A stretch of DNA of 63,303 nucleotides from Bacillota bacterium (lineage in GTDB: Bacteria > Bacillota > Sulfobacillia > Sulfobacillales > Sulfobacillaceae). The stretch covers positions 1 to 63,303 of the forward strand of contig JAJZAN010000007.1 in assembly GCA_021799435.1 (NCBI GenBank), read 5' to 3'. A model generated the notes under the pieces. The model made no database searches, had not been told where the DNA came from, and saw nothing but the letters and a program-made list of their open reading frames with translations. The stretch's first letter is position 1; each line of letters begins with the position of its first letter. The position numbers and the translations under genes were made by a program. Shown here piece by piece: positions 1 through 8,701 of the stretch.

Positions 1-229
1 ACGGGAGGATGCCGTCAACCACCGCGAGCCAGTTGACGCGGTCGGCCAGCCACCGGACGGCCAGACTCAGGCCGCTATTAGGAAATGTATTGGGATCTTG
101 CGCTAGCTCGACATCGCCATAAAAAGTCCTTTGCGAGACAATTCCGATATTATTAGGTAAAATGGTTCGGCTGCCACTATTTACCTGCGGAGACTGAGCT
201 GAGACACGAGAGCCATCGACATCCGGCAC
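1..229 (-). other. Possible partial reading frame running off the left edge
   Basis: On the minus strand a stop-free frame runs from the mutase stop codon at 311 to the window edge, about 103 codons. If it is coding, a GTG at 229, beyond the mutase terminator, could start it. The translation has ordinary amino-acid composition near the edge (for example WLADRVNWLAVVDGIL) but I recognise no family, and it does not resemble a B12-binding mutase subunit. Positions 80-190 are visibly AT-richer than the neighbouring genes. It may be the 5' end of a gene, a decayed remnant or chance. Confidence 0.2.
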
Positions 230-240
230 CAGAATCAAGC

Positions 241-281
241 AAAAAAGCGGCTCCCGCTCGTCGTCGCGAGCGAGAACCGCT
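241..281 (-). terminator. Intrinsic terminator of the mutase gene
   Basis: Read on the minus strand, AGCGG and GCTCG arms pair with CGAGC and CCGCT, and the hairpin is followed by TTTTTT. It lies 30 bases beyond the mutase stop codon, so the mutase is the last gene of its transcript. Confidence 0.85.
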
Positions 282-310
282 CTGAGAATTTTGGGATGTT
301 TAGGAAACCC

Positions 311-1948
311 CTAAAACACCGGACGCTCGCGCCAGGTCCCAAACACCTCTTTCATCGCCTGGGCAATCTCACCCTCTGTGGCCCCCTTGCGGACGCACTC
401 CACGATTTCCGGCATCAAAGGTGCGGACTCGTCTTGGCATGCTCGCTTCAACTGCGCCAAGTGGTGTTCTACCACCTGGTTGTCGCGGGCTCGACGCCGC
501 TGACCCAGAGTCCGACATTGCTCCTGTTCGATGGCCGGGTCGATCTTCAAAATCGGAAGTTTCTCCTCCTGCTGCTCCACGAAGGCATTCACGCCCACCA
601 TGATTTGCTGATGGGTCTCCAGTTCCTTCTGGTATCGGTAGGACGCCTCCGCGATCTCGCGCTGGAAGAACCCGTTTTCAATGCCGTCCAGCACACCGCC
701 CATTTCTTCGATGCGGGCAAAGTACTCTTCGGCTTGTCGCTCCATTTCATCGGTCAACGCCTCGACGAAGTATGAGCCTGCCAATGGGTCGACGGTGTTG
801 GCTACACCCGTCTCATACGCAAGAATCTGTTGGGTGCGCAGTGCGATTTTGACAGCCTTTTCAGTCGGCAAGGACAGAACCTCATCCATGGAATTGGTGT
901 GCAGCGACTGCGTCCCACCCAGCACCGCCGCCAGCGCTTCAAAGGCGGTACGGACAATGTTGTTCTCCGGCTGTTGAGCAGTCAGCGAACACCCCGCCGT
1001 CTGCGTGTGAAATCGCATCGTCCATGCCTTAGGATTGGTGGCGTGGTACTTCTCCTTAAGGTGTCGGGCCCAAATCCGGCGGGCCGCTCGGAACTTGGCA
1101 ATTTCCTCAAAGAAATCAATGTGGGAGTTAAAGAAGAACGAGAGTCTTGGGGCAAATTTGTTAACGTCCAGCCCTGCCTTAATTCCCGCCTCGACATAAG
1201 CGAAACCATCGGCCAGTGTGAAAGCGAGTTCCTGGGCTGCCGTCGAACCGGCCTCGCGGATGTGGTACCCACTAATGCTGATGGAGTTCCACTGCGGGAC
1301 GTGCTCGGTGGCAAAGGCCATCATGTCTACGATGACGCGCATCGACGGACGCGGCGGGAACAGCCACTCCTTCTGCGCGATGTACTCCTTCAAAATGTCG
1401 GCCTGCAGTGTACCCCGGAGCTGGTCCCAGGCAACGCCTTGGCGTTCAGCAGCCACAAGATACATAGCCCAAATGATGGGTGCCGGACCGTTAATGGTCA
1501 TGGAGGTGGATACCTGGGCAAGCGGAATGTTTTCGAACAGCCGCTCCATGTCGTCGATCGTGTCGATGGCCACACCTTCGCGGCCCACCTCGCCCAGGCT
1601 GTGCGGATGGTCGGAGTCATAACCCATCAAGGTCGGCATATCGAATGCGACCGACAGGCCGGTTTGGCCGTGCTCCAGCAGGTACCGAAACCGCTGATTG
1701 GTCTCCCGGGCCGTGCCGAACCCCGCAAATTGGCGCATGGTCCAAAACCGCCCGCGGTACATGGTTTCGTGGATTCCCCGAGTAAACGGATATTGTCCCG
1801 GCTCGCCAATCTCGCGGCCCTCCGGCAAGTCGCTTTCCGTGTATAAGGGTTTAATAGGTACTCCCGAAAGGGTGCGGAACTGCCGCTGTCCCCGATATGG
1901 ATCGAGGCTTTCCGACTCTCCCACACCTTTCCGATAATCGATGGCCAT
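311..1948 (-). CDS. icmA: B12-dependent acyl-CoA mutase large subunit, probably isobutyryl-CoA mutase
   Basis: The 545-residue protein is the substrate-binding TIM-barrel subunit of the methylmalonyl-CoA mutase family and lacks the C-terminal B12-binding domain, so it needs a separate small subunit not seen here. Family blocks include [19 protein letters not shown] near residue 97 and [11 protein letters not shown]. The residues that set specificity are Phe74 and Gln192, 118 apart. Methylmalonyl-CoA mutase has Tyr89/Arg207 and isobutyryl-CoA mutase Phe80/Gln198, both with the same spacing. I therefore infer interconversion of isobutyryl- and n-butyryl-CoA. The ATG at 1948 follows AAAGGGGG; an upstream in-frame start would place this ribosome site inside the gene. 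It follows a branched-chain amino-acid dehydrogenase, which fits valine breakdown. Family certain, substrate inferred. Confidence 0.9.
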   Translation of the reverse strand: MAIDYRKGVGESESLDPYRGQRQFRTLSGVPIKPLYTESDLPEGREIGEPGQYPFTRGIHETMYRGRFWTMRQFAGFGTARETNQRFRYLLEHGQTGLSVAFDMPTLMGYDSDHPHSLGEVGREGVAIDTIDDMERLFENIPLAQVSTSMTINGPAPIIWAMYLVAAERQGVAWDQLRGTLQADILKEYIAQKEWLFPPRPSMRVIVDMMAFATEHVPQWNSISISGYHIREAGSTAAQELAFTLADGFAYVEAGIKAGLDVNKFAPRLSFFFNSHIDFFEEIAKFRAARRIWARHLKEKYHATNPKAWTMRFHTQTAGCSLTAQQPENNIVRTAFEALAAVLGGTQSLHTNSMDEVLSLPTEKAVKIALRTQQILAYETGVANTVDPLAGSYFVEALTDEMERQAEEYFARIEEMGGVLDGIENGFFQREIAEASYRYQKELETHQQIMVGVNAFVEQQEEKLPILKIDPAIEQEQCRTLGQRRRARDNQVVEHHLAQLKRACQDESAPLMPEIVECVRKGATEGEIAQAMKEVFGTWRERPVF

Positions 1949-1995
1949 TACATGTCCCCCTTTGTCCTGCAACACGATCCGGCGCACGGGGCGCG

Positions 1996-3063
1996 TCAGG
2001 CATGAATGCGATGAATGCGATGAATTGCGTCCAGTCGCTTGTGCACATGATCCAGTGCAACATCTGTGGTGGACCGATGGGTTTCGTCGGCCTCCTTGAA
2101 CACCGCCAGCAACAAATCGTATATAGCCTCAATTTGGTGACGGACACGATCCGGGTTGTACCCTTGAATCTCGTCCGCGACTTGAATGAGGCCCCCTGCG
2201 TTGGCAATGAAGTCCGGCGCATAGAGAATCTCCCGCTCGCGAAGCCGCGTCCCTAGTGCGTCATCCTCCAACTGGTTATTCGCCGAGCCAGCAATAATTT
2301 GACACTTCAAAGTCTCCACCGTGCTGTGGTTAATGACGTTGCCCAGCGCACAGGGCGCAAATACGTCGCAAGGCGTCTCCAGTACCGCCCACGGATCGGT
2401 CGGTTCGATGCCCAATTCAGAGGCCACCCGGCCTACCACATGCGGGTTAATGTCGGCCGCCACCACGGTGGCCCCCGCCTCCACCGCATGCCGGGCCACA
2501 TGGTAGCCCACCTTCCCGAGCCCTTGGACCGCAACCCGCCGCCCTTTCAAGGAGGTGCTGCCATAGCGGTGCATTAGTGCGGCATAGATGGCCTGCATGA
2601 CCCCTAAGGCGGTGTTGTCGCCGGTGTCGCCGGAACCGCCATAGGCAGTCGGCAACCCCACCAAAAACTTCGTTTCCCGCAAGGACTGCACAAAGTCATC
2701 TTCGGACGTTCCGACATCTTCCCCCGTGCGATAGCGGCCACCCAAGGTATCGATAAAGCGCCCCAAAGCGCGAAACAAGACTTCTGACTTGTCCGTGGCT
2801 GGGTCGCCCATAATCACCGTCTTGCCGCCTCCAAAATCCAAGCCCGCCGCGGCCGCTTTGTAAGTCATGCCTTCGGACAATCGCAGCACGTCAAGCAGCG
2901 CAGCCTCTTCACTGCTGTATGGCAACATACGGCAGCCACCCAGGGCTGGACCCAGGGTGGTGTCGTGAATGGCAATAATGGCTTTCAAGCCTGAGGCTCG
3001 ATCGTAATTGAAAATGACCTGCTCGTGACCTCTTCGTTCCATCTCGTCGAAAATGTTCATCAT
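1996..3063 (-). CDS. bcd: Leucine/valine (branched-chain amino acid) dehydrogenase
   Basis: This 355-residue protein belongs to the Glu/Leu/Phe/Val dehydrogenase superfamily and would oxidatively deaminate leucine, valine or isoleucine to 2-oxo acids with NAD+. The N-terminal domain carries [19 protein letters not shown] and the catalytic lysines in MTYKAA (Lys69) and GGGKTVI (Lys81). A Rossmann motif ([12 protein letters not shown]) and CALGNVIN follow. This pattern is closest to leucine dehydrogenase; phenylalanine dehydrogenase is the main alternative. I chose the ATG pair at 3063/3060 because leucine dehydrogenases begin close to the xxIFxxM segment, although no good ribosome site precedes it; a TTG at 3156 overlapping the upstream gene is possible. 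It lies between a CofE-like gene and the mutase in one probable operon. The C-terminus ends in an odd IHRIHRIHA repeat. Confidence 0.9.
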   Translation of the reverse strand: MMNIFDEMERRGHEQVIFNYDRASGLKAIIAIHDTTLGPALGGCRMLPYSSEEAALLDVLRLSEGMTYKAAAAGLDFGGGKTVIMGDPATDKSEVLFRALGRFIDTLGGRYRTGEDVGTSEDDFVQSLRETKFLVGLPTAYGGSGDTGDNTALGVMQAIYAALMHRYGSTSLKGRRVAVQGLGKVGYHVARHAVEAGATVVAADINPHVVGRVASELGIEPTDPWAVLETPCDVFAPCALGNVINHSTVETLKCQIIAGSANNQLEDDALGTRLREREILYAPDFIANAGGLIQVADEIQGYNPDRVRHQIEAIYDLLLAVFKEADETHRSTTDVALDHVHKRLDAIHRIHRIHA

Positions 3064-3152
3064 ATGCCGACCGGAGGTCGTGTCCTCACCGCCTTTTGAG
3101 GGGATTGACGGTCCTGCCAGACCGTCGTCACTGCCCCTATTATAGAACATCC

Positions 3153-4025
3153 TCAACTGGCAGGATCATCGCTCTGGTCCTCTGGCAGCATGGTGCAGTG
3201 CTGTGCAGCCCTCAAGCTGGCATCCGCGGATCCGCCCAAGGGCAAAATCCAACCATCCGCTAGACAAACCACGTTGCGCGGCCACTCAGAGGTGCGTTCG
3301 CCGGTAACGACGGCCCGCAAAACGGCCACGGGAGTTCCTTGCGCCCCCTGCCCCATGGGATTGTCGCGCATGAGGTCCTGGACCAACCGGTATTCTCCGT
3401 TCGGCACCGAAGCCGCGAGCACTTCACTGCCCACATCGTTGACGTCCACAACCGCCACACGACATCCAAACCGCTTCACCAGCGCCCCGATGACGTTCTC
3501 TGGACGGTCCGGAGCCAGGACAATATAACGGTTATAGGGCGGAATGGTCGTGGGACCCGGGCCGTCGATGGCCGCCACACGCCGACCGGCGATACGATAA
3601 AAATCGCCGGACCGGCCTGTCACCCGGTCCAGCGCCCCGGCTGCGGCGGCCACTAAGATGCGCAGGCTTCCCGCCTCCCGCATGGCCATTTCCATTGTCT
3701 CCGCTCGGCGCAAGCCCAATCCGTAGCCCAAGGGCCGCACATGGCGGGCCAAAAACCGCGCCAGCCGCCGCGGTTTGACGGCGTTCAAAAGCACCGCTCG
3801 GCCCTCCGCAATGGCCACAATCTTTTCGCTTAACACCAATATGTCGCCTGGGTGCAGACGTCCGGCCAAATATGGCGAAAGCGTCTTTTCGAGGCGCTCT
3901 CCGGGCCGCACCAGGTGGGTCTTAACGACAAACCGCCGATATAACTGACCATGGACCTCGCGCACTGGCTTTTCGATCCACCGACCGTAGGTTTCTTCGG
4001 GCACCTTTGTCGAATTTTCCGGCAC
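3153..4025 (-). CDS. F420-0:gamma-glutamyl ligase-like (CofE family) protein
   Basis: The 290-residue product resembles the CofE/F420_ligase family, which joins glutamate to a phosphorylated acceptor with GTP in F420 makers. Visible family traits are a GDILVLSEKIVAIAEGR block around residue 60, a VVDVNDVG segment and NPMGQGAQGTPVAVLR towards the C-terminus. Related proteins occur in many Firmicutes that do not make F420, so its acceptor is unknown. It starts with GTG at 4025, with GAGGGAG about ten bases upstream, and its stop abuts the frame of the dehydrogenase gene, which suggests co-transcription with the dehydrogenase and mutase. I do not assign a specific reaction. Confidence 0.7.
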   Translation of the reverse strand: MPENSTKVPEETYGRWIEKPVREVHGQLYRRFVVKTHLVRPGERLEKTLSPYLAGRLHPGDILVLSEKIVAIAEGRAVLLNAVKPRRLARFLARHVRPLGYGLGLRRAETMEMAMREAGSLRILVAAAAGALDRVTGRSGDFYRIAGRRVAAIDGPGPTTIPPYNRYIVLAPDRPENVIGALVKRFGCRVAVVDVNDVGSEVLAASVPNGEYRLVQDLMRDNPMGQGAQGTPVAVLRAVVTGERTSEWPRNVVCLADGWILPLGGSADASLRAAQHCTMLPEDQSDDPAS

Positions 4026-4166
4026 TGTGCATCGTCTCCCTCGCTTGATTGTCTCGGAACGGTCCCGCGCGGATTGCCCGAAAGACTACTGCACCGTATT
4101 CCGAAAACCGCCAAGTTGCGCCCCGTCGTTGGCCGGTAAATGTTTGGCGAGAATGCCATACCCAGG

Positions 4167-4203
4167 AAAAACCGCGCCCAACGGTTGTCCCCTCAGGCGC
4201 GGT
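4167..4203 (-). terminator. Intrinsic terminator after the class I aldolase gene
   Basis: Arms ACCGCGCC (4171-4178) and GGCGCGGT (4196-4203) are perfectly complementary. Read on the minus strand, the hairpin is followed by a run of T. It lies just downstream of the aldolase stop codon and separates this gene from the CofE-like operon. Confidence 0.85.
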
Positions 4204-4228
4204 ACGATTACGACGCGTTCCCTCTCAT

Positions 4229-5122
4229 TCAGGAAAACTGCTCCAACAATTGATGAATGGATTGGGATATTTCCAAGGCTTCATTCATGGGCCGCTGCCA
4301 CACGTTGCGTCCGAAAATCAGACCCGTCGCTCCGGCTTTCATACAATCTTCGGCCTTTCCCAATGCGGAACCTCCCGCACTCTTCTCGCCTCCCGCAAAG
4401 ATCACCAACGACCGGCCGGCGGAGCGAATCACCTGCTCTAAGGCCTCCTCGGCAGTCCAAGAGCGCTGGTAGGCCTTAGGCGCTTTGGCCAACTTATCGG
4501 CGTCGACCTTGGGCACGTTGAGCTTGATCACATCCGCGCCCAGTTCCTGAGCCACACGCGCCGCATAATCTACGGCGTACACACTATCCTTGCCGCCTTT
4601 GGCCTCGATAGCAGATCCGCGCGGATAGGACCAGACAATAATCGGCATGCCTAAGCGCTCGGCGTCTTCGCGAATCCGGCGAAACTGCGCGAAATCCTCG
4701 TCCTGGCGGGGGGACCCAATGTAGAGGGTATATCCCACCGCATCCGCCCCCAACCGCACAGCGTCCGCCACACTGGCAGTGACCGGGGACAACGGCGACT
4801 CGTCGGAGGGAATCTCCGTCTTCCCATTTAATTTGAGAATCAGCGGGATCTGCCCCGCTACCGAAGGATAGTACTTCTCAGCCAGCCCAATGTGGCAGGC
4901 GATGGCAGAAAAGCGCCCCTCCACCGCGATCCGAAATTGAAAGTGGGGATCCTGGCTTTCCGGCGCGTCAAAAAAGTCTCGGGGTCCATGCTCCAATCCT
5001 TGGTCAATGGGCAGAATCATGAGGGTTCCATTTGCAGGACCCGCCTGATACAAGAGCCGATGAAGACGTGCCTTTTTCCCGGCGGGCAGGTTTAAATCAT
5101 TCAAGTGGGGACGTTTCGCCAC
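4229..5122 (-). CDS. fbaB: Class I fructose-bisphosphate aldolase (DhnA type)
   Basis: The 297-residue protein is an archaeal/DhnA-type class I aldolase, which cleaves fructose 1,6-bisphosphate through a Schiff base without metal. It shows the PIDQGLEHG motif near residue 38, GADAVGYTLYIGS, and a beta strand with the likely Schiff-base lysine in ADVIKLNVPK. The phosphate-binding glycine-rich loops FAGGEKSAGG and GATGLIFGRNVWQR follow. It starts with GTG at 5122 after AGGAAAGGA. It is monocistronic, with its own extended -10 promoter and terminator. A role in glycolysis or gluconeogenesis is likely; other DhnA-fold aldolases such as ADH synthase are less likely given the length and motifs. Confidence 0.92.
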   Translation of the reverse strand: MAKRPHLNDLNLPAGKKARLHRLLYQAGPANGTLMILPIDQGLEHGPRDFFDAPESQDPHFQFRIAVEGRFSAIACHIGLAEKYYPSVAGQIPLILKLNGKTEIPSDESPLSPVTASVADAVRLGADAVGYTLYIGSPRQDEDFAQFRRIREDAERLGMPIIVWSYPRGSAIEAKGGKDSVYAVDYAARVAQELGADVIKLNVPKVDADKLAKAPKAYQRSWTAEEALEQVIRSAGRSLVIFAGGEKSAGGSALGKAEDCMKAGATGLIFGRNVWQRPMNEALEISQSIHQLLEQFS

Positions 5123-5179
5123 AGTGTTCCAGTCCTTTCCTGTCGAGTTCGCCGAGGGATTCGTGTCCTCGTTGGAAAA

Positions 5180-5190
5180 ATTGTACCATA
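5180..5190 (-). promoter_or_regulatory. Extended -10 promoter of the aldolase gene
   Basis: On the minus strand TATGG-TACAAT gives an extended -10 (TG-N-TACAAT), about 58 bases upstream of the aldolase GTG. No convincing -35 is visible. Confidence 0.45.
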
Positions 5191-5244
5191 GGTGATGAGA
5201 GACATTTCCAGCCTGCGCGATTCGACTTTGGAAGGAGACTCCTC

Positions 5245-7005
5245 ATGACTATGGCCTTGAGCGTCCGATATGGGCTTACCATGCCCGACCCGAGTTCCCA
5301 TTATTATCACGTCGAAATACAGTTTTCGGGTGCTCTGCCGGATATCCTGGAGGTCCGCATGCCGGTGTGGACGCCGGGATCCTACTTAGTGCGCGAATAT
5401 GCGCGTCATGTCACCGCAGTTCGCGCCGAGGGATCCGACGGTGTTGCCGATGCGGCTCGCCTCGACAAGGCCAGTTGGCAAGTGAGCCTGCCGCCCGGCT
5501 CCACGCACCTCACCTTCTCTTATGATGTATACGCCTATGATCTGACCGTGCGCACCAGCTACCTGGACCGTGACTACGGTCTTGTGAGCCCAACCAGTGT
5601 GTTCATGTATCCGCTCCATGCGGTGGAGGGCCCCTTGGAACTCCAAATTGTTCCTCCCGCCGGATGGGATATAGCCACTGGTCTTGAACCGGCCGGTACC
5701 ACGCCTGGATTATATCTGGCACCGGATTACGATACCCTGGCGGACGCGCCTATTCAGATGGGGCGACTGACACGCTACAGCTTCGAAGTCAGCGGCATCG
5801 TGCATACCGTGGCGGTGGGCGGTCAGGGACGCGATAGATTGCCGTCGCCGCAGTTCTTGGATCATCTGACGGCGATTGTGTCCCGCGCAGCGTCATTATT
5901 CGGGGGACTGCCCTATCGCCACTACACGTTTTTGGTAACCTTGGCGCAACAGGGCGGCGGAGGGCTGGAGCACCTGAACTCGGCCAACATTATTGTCAGC
6001 CGGGATCGCTGGATGGATCCCAAACACTATGCGAATCTGCTGAGCCTTTTTGCTCACGAGTTTTTCCATCTGTGGAACGTGAAGCGGCTCCGCCCATCCC
6101 AACTGGGACCGTTCGACTATCAAACTGAAGTCTACACCACCCTATTGTGGGCTCTCGAAGGGCTGACGGACTATTTCGCCCAATGGCTGCTGGCCCAGAG
6201 CGGGGTTGTCCCAGTATCAGAGGTTCTCAAAACCTGGGCGGACAACCTGGCTATCCTGGAAATGATGCCGGGCCGGTACGTGACCCCCCTGGATGAATCC
6301 TCACGCCTAACCTGGATTCGCCAATACCGCCCTGATGCCAACACACCCAACCTCACCGTGTCCTACTATCTCAAGGGTGCGTTAGCCGGCATCTTCCTGG
6401 ACTTGGAGCTGAGGCACGCCACCCGCGGGCAACAAACGCTCCCGGGCGTCTTTCGCAGCCTATGGGACCAATATGGCGATCGCGGGTATCCCGAAAGTTC
6501 CTTTGAAGCTGCATTGGTGGCAGCTGGCGGCGACGCTATGCGCCGCGCTCTCGAACGTTATGTTCACGGCACCCAAGACTTCGATGACAGCATCTTGGGC
6601 GATGTGGGCCTTGATTTGCAACGCAGCTTGGACCCGAACGACCAGGTTCGCGTGTGGCTCGGTCTCGACCTGGTCGAGCGCCAAGGGCGCTTATACGCGC
6701 GCTTCGTCGCCCGGGGCGGTCCAGCCGAGAGTGCCGGAATGGCTCCGGATGACGAAGTGGTTGCCGTCGACTCTGAGCGGGTGGCCACCATGGATCAGTG
6801 GCGTGCCAAGCTGTCCCGGTACCAAGCTGGAGACGCCATTCGCGTCGACATCTTCCATGACGGGATTCTCGGGTCACTCACCATAGCAGCCCATCCTCCT
6901 CGGCCCACACATTACCGGTTGCTTCCCCGGAACAACGCAAGCGAACAAGAGCGCCAAGCCTTTCATGCTTGGCTGGGATCGCCGCTTCCAAGCCCTTTGC
7001 CGTAG
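5245..7005 (+). CDS. M61 family aminopeptidase with PDZ domain
   Basis: The 586-residue protein is a glycyl-aminopeptidase-like M61 metallopeptidase. The N-terminal beta domain carries the family blocks MPVWTPGSYLVREY and SYDVYAYDLTVRTSYLD. The zinc-binding HEFFH is at residues 271-275, preceded by GGGLEHLNSANI and followed by LWNVKRLRP. A C-terminal PDZ domain covers roughly residues 470-555 (GLDLVERQGRL, GGPAESAGM, DEVVAVD). No signal peptide is seen, so it is probably cytoplasmic. The ATG at 5245 follows GAAGGAG. It is transcribed alone, divergent from the aldolase and convergent with the ferredoxin-NADP reductase gene. Confidence 0.93.
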   Translation: MTMALSVRYGLTMPDPSSHYYHVEIQFSGALPDILEVRMPVWTPGSYLVREYARHVTAVRAEGSDGVADAARLDKASWQVSLPPGSTHLTFSYDVYAYDLTVRTSYLDRDYGLVSPTSVFMYPLHAVEGPLELQIVPPAGWDIATGLEPAGTTPGLYLAPDYDTLADAPIQMGRLTRYSFEVSGIVHTVAVGGQGRDRLPSPQFLDHLTAIVSRAASLFGGLPYRHYTFLVTLAQQGGGGLEHLNSANIIVSRDRWMDPKHYANLLSLFAHEFFHLWNVKRLRPSQLGPFDYQTEVYTTLLWALEGLTDYFAQWLLAQSGVVPVSEVLKTWADNLAILEMMPGRYVTPLDESSRLTWIRQYRPDANTPNLTVSYYLKGALAGIFLDLELRHATRGQQTLPGVFRSLWDQYGDRGYPESSFEAALVAAGGDAMRRALERYVHGTQDFDDSILGDVGLDLQRSLDPNDQVRVWLGLDLVERQGRLYARFVARGGPAESAGMAPDDEVVAVDSERVATMDQWRAKLSRYQAGDAIRVDIFHDGILGSLTIAAHPPRPTHYRLLPRNNASEQERQAFHAWLGSPLPSPLP

Positions 7006-7013
7006 ACAGATCG

Positions 7014-7048
7014 AGAGGGCTCTCCGGCGCGACAGGGAGAGCCCCTCT
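7014..7048. terminator. Hairpin between convergent genes
   Basis: AGAGGGCTCTCC pairs with GGAGAGCCCCTCT (one bulged C). It lies in the 55-base gap between the convergent M61 peptidase and reductase genes. Neither side has a strong T run, so a bidirectional terminator is likely but not certain. Confidence 0.6.
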
Positions 7049-7060
7049 GTATCGCTGGGA

Positions 7061-8005
7061 TTATCGCCCCAAGTGCTCCTTGACAGCCTCGACGGCTGTG
7101 GCTACCTCGCCAAATCCTGTAGCAATCAGCTTGACCTTGCCCGGATAGGCGGCCATGTCGCCGGCGGCGTAAACTCCCGACAGATTGGTGCTCATATCGG
7201 TATTGACGGCGATGGCATCCCCTTGCATGTCGAGATTCCAATTGCGAAAGAGCGCGGTTCCGGGAATAAGCCCGATCGCCACAATAATCCGCTGAACATC
7301 GAACACCTCGGGCAATTCCCGACCCTCACCATCCGACAATATGGCTCCTTCCACCCGACCCTCACCCACCACCCGAACCAGTGAGCGGTTGGGCATGAGG
7401 GTCACTCGCGGATGAGTTTCCAATTTGGCCAGACTGTCCACGTGACATTGAAATCCGCTCCGGCGATGGATCATCGTCACGTGCCGAGCCCGGGCCGCCA
7501 CGGCCATGGTCCAGTCGGCGGCCGAGTCCCCACCGCCCACCACCAACACGCGCTGATCGGTGAAGTCATCCAATTCCTGTACCACGTAATACAAACCCTG
7601 CCCCTCATATGCGTCAATGGCGGGGTTCTGGTAGCGGCGCGGGATGAACTCCCCGATGCCAGCCGTGATAATCACGGTGCGCGTAGGTAACGTGCCCCCC
7701 GGTGTCAGCAAATTCCATCCGTTGTCACCAGGCCGCAGATCGGTTGCCTCCAGGCCGGTCATAATCTCCGCTGGATACTGAAAGGCCTGCTGCTTTAATC
7801 GTTCCACCAAGTCGCGGCCCGTTATGGATGGAAAGCCCCCCACGTCATAAATCGGCTTCTCGGGATAGAGGTGCTCTAGTTGCCCGCCAAGCCGATCCAG
7901 TCGTTCCACCAATCGCGCCTTCAAATGATGAAGCCCTGCACAATACAGTCCAAAAAGTCCGATCGGGCCGCCACCCACGATGGTGACGTCTGCCATTTCT
8001 GTCAT
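7061..8005 (-). CDS. Thioredoxin-reductase-like ferredoxin-NADP+ reductase
   Basis: The 314-residue flavoprotein has an FAD site at the N-terminus (VTIVGGGPIGLFGLY), an NAD(P) site near residue 155 (VLVVGGGDSAADWTM) and a C-terminal FAD block (GVYAAGDMAAYPGKVKLIATGFGE). The CxxC redox pair of thioredoxin reductase is absent, which marks the type 2 ferredoxin/flavodoxin-NADP+ reductase group of Firmicutes. It would pass electrons between NADPH and ferredoxin. An NAD(P)-dependent flavoprotein with another acceptor cannot be excluded. The ATG at 8005 has a weak ribosome site; the ATG three codons later is an alternative. It has its own promoter. Confidence 0.88.
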   Translation of the reverse strand: MTEMADVTIVGGGPIGLFGLYCAGLHHLKARLVERLDRLGGQLEHLYPEKPIYDVGGFPSITGRDLVERLKQQAFQYPAEIMTGLEATDLRPGDNGWNLLTPGGTLPTRTVIITAGIGEFIPRRYQNPAIDAYEGQGLYYVVQELDDFTDQRVLVVGGGDSAADWTMAVAARARHVTMIHRRSGFQCHVDSLAKLETHPRVTLMPNRSLVRVVGEGRVEGAILSDGEGRELPEVFDVQRIIVAIGLIPGTALFRNWNLDMQGDAIAVNTDMSTNLSGVYAAGDMAAYPGKVKLIATGFGEVATAVEAVKEHLGR

Positions 8006-8046
8006 GAATATCCCGCACTTTCGACCAAAGTAGGATTACTGGTCTC

Positions 8047-8075
8047 AGTGTACGTAAGGCGCCGAAGGGTGTCAA
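8047..8075 (-). promoter_or_regulatory. Sigma-A promoter of the ferredoxin-NADP reductase gene
   Basis: On the minus strand TTGACA (8075-8070), a 17-base spacer and TACACT (8052-8047) make a strong vegetative promoter about 42 bases upstream of the ATG. Confidence 0.75.
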
Positions 8076-8099
8076 AATCACCGGCGTCAGAGTTATAAT
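8070..8099 (+). promoter_or_regulatory. Promoter of the HD-domain gene
   Basis: A perfect -10 TATAAT (8094-8099) lies 29 bases before the GTG start. The only -35 at a suitable distance is TGTCAA (8070-8075, 18-base spacer), which is the reverse complement of the -35 of the divergent reductase promoter. Confidence 0.5.
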
Positions 8100-8128
8100 G
8101 GGGCAATTCACTCAAAGGAGGACTGCCT

Positions 8129-8701
8129 GTGTCCAGTCAATGGCCTTCCCGCGAACAGGCGTGGGAAATTCTGAATCGGTACACCAAAAATCCCAACTTG
8201 GTCAAGCACGGACTGGCCGTGGAAGCAGTCATGCGCGCTATCGCCCGTCAGCACGGGGAGGATGAGGACTTATTCGGCCTGGTGGGATTGCTGCACGACT
8301 TTGATTACGAGGTTTACCCGGAGATCGGGCAGCACACTATCGAGGGCGGCAAGATACTCTTGCAGGAAGGGTTCCATGAGCGCATTGTCGCAGCGATCCG
8401 CTCTCACGTGACGGAAAACGGACTGCCGCGGGACGGCTTGCTCGAAAAGGCGATTTTCGCTTCGGACGAGCTGACTGGCTTTATCGTCGCGGTCACGCTG
8501 GTTCGCCCAGATAAAAACTTGAGCGATGTCACTCCAAAATCAGTCATCAAAAAATTGAAAGATAAGGGGTTCGCCCGCGGAGTCAATCGGGCTGATGTGT
8601 ACGACGGCACGGCCGGCTTAGGCGTCGAGCTGGATCTATTCATCACCTTTATCGTCGACGCCTTAAAGCCCCATGCCGAAGCCATGGGCCTCAATCCCTA
8701 G
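8129..8701 (+). CDS. HD-domain metal-dependent phosphohydrolase
   Basis: The 190-residue protein is a single HD domain of the HDIG kind. Likely metal ligands are His27 (LVKHGLAVEAVM), His56-Asp57 (LLHDFDYE) and later His residues (GQHTIEGG, IRSHVTENG). Such proteins hydrolyse nucleotides or similar phosphoesters, but the substrate cannot be read from the sequence. The GTG start at 8129 is fixed by AAAGGAGG eight bases upstream. It is transcribed alone from its own promoter and its 3' end overlaps that of the convergent DUF2203 gene by four bases. Confidence 0.85.
   Translation: MSSQWPSREQAWEILNRYTKNPNLVKHGLAVEAVMRAIARQHGEDEDLFGLVGLLHDFDYEVYPEIGQHTIEGGKILLQEGFHERIVAAIRSHVTENGLPRDGLLEKAIFASDELTGFIVAVTLVRPDKNLSDVTPKSVIKKLKDKGFARGVNRADVYDGTAGLGVELDLFITFIVDALKPHAEAMGLNP

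Noticed and set aside
830-1846. 338-residue plus-strand frame opposite the mutase gene
   Set aside because: It is the antisense of a strongly conserved gene, has no family features and no ribosome site; its openness follows from the codon bias of the mutase.
3137-3142. TATAAT in front of the leucine dehydrogenase gene as a promoter
   Set aside because: No -35 at 15-19 bases; the sequence lies at the junction of two probably co-transcribed genes.
3060-3156. Cobalamin riboswitch controlling the mutase operon
   Set aside because: The genes are spaced too tightly for a 200-base leader and no B12-box was seen.
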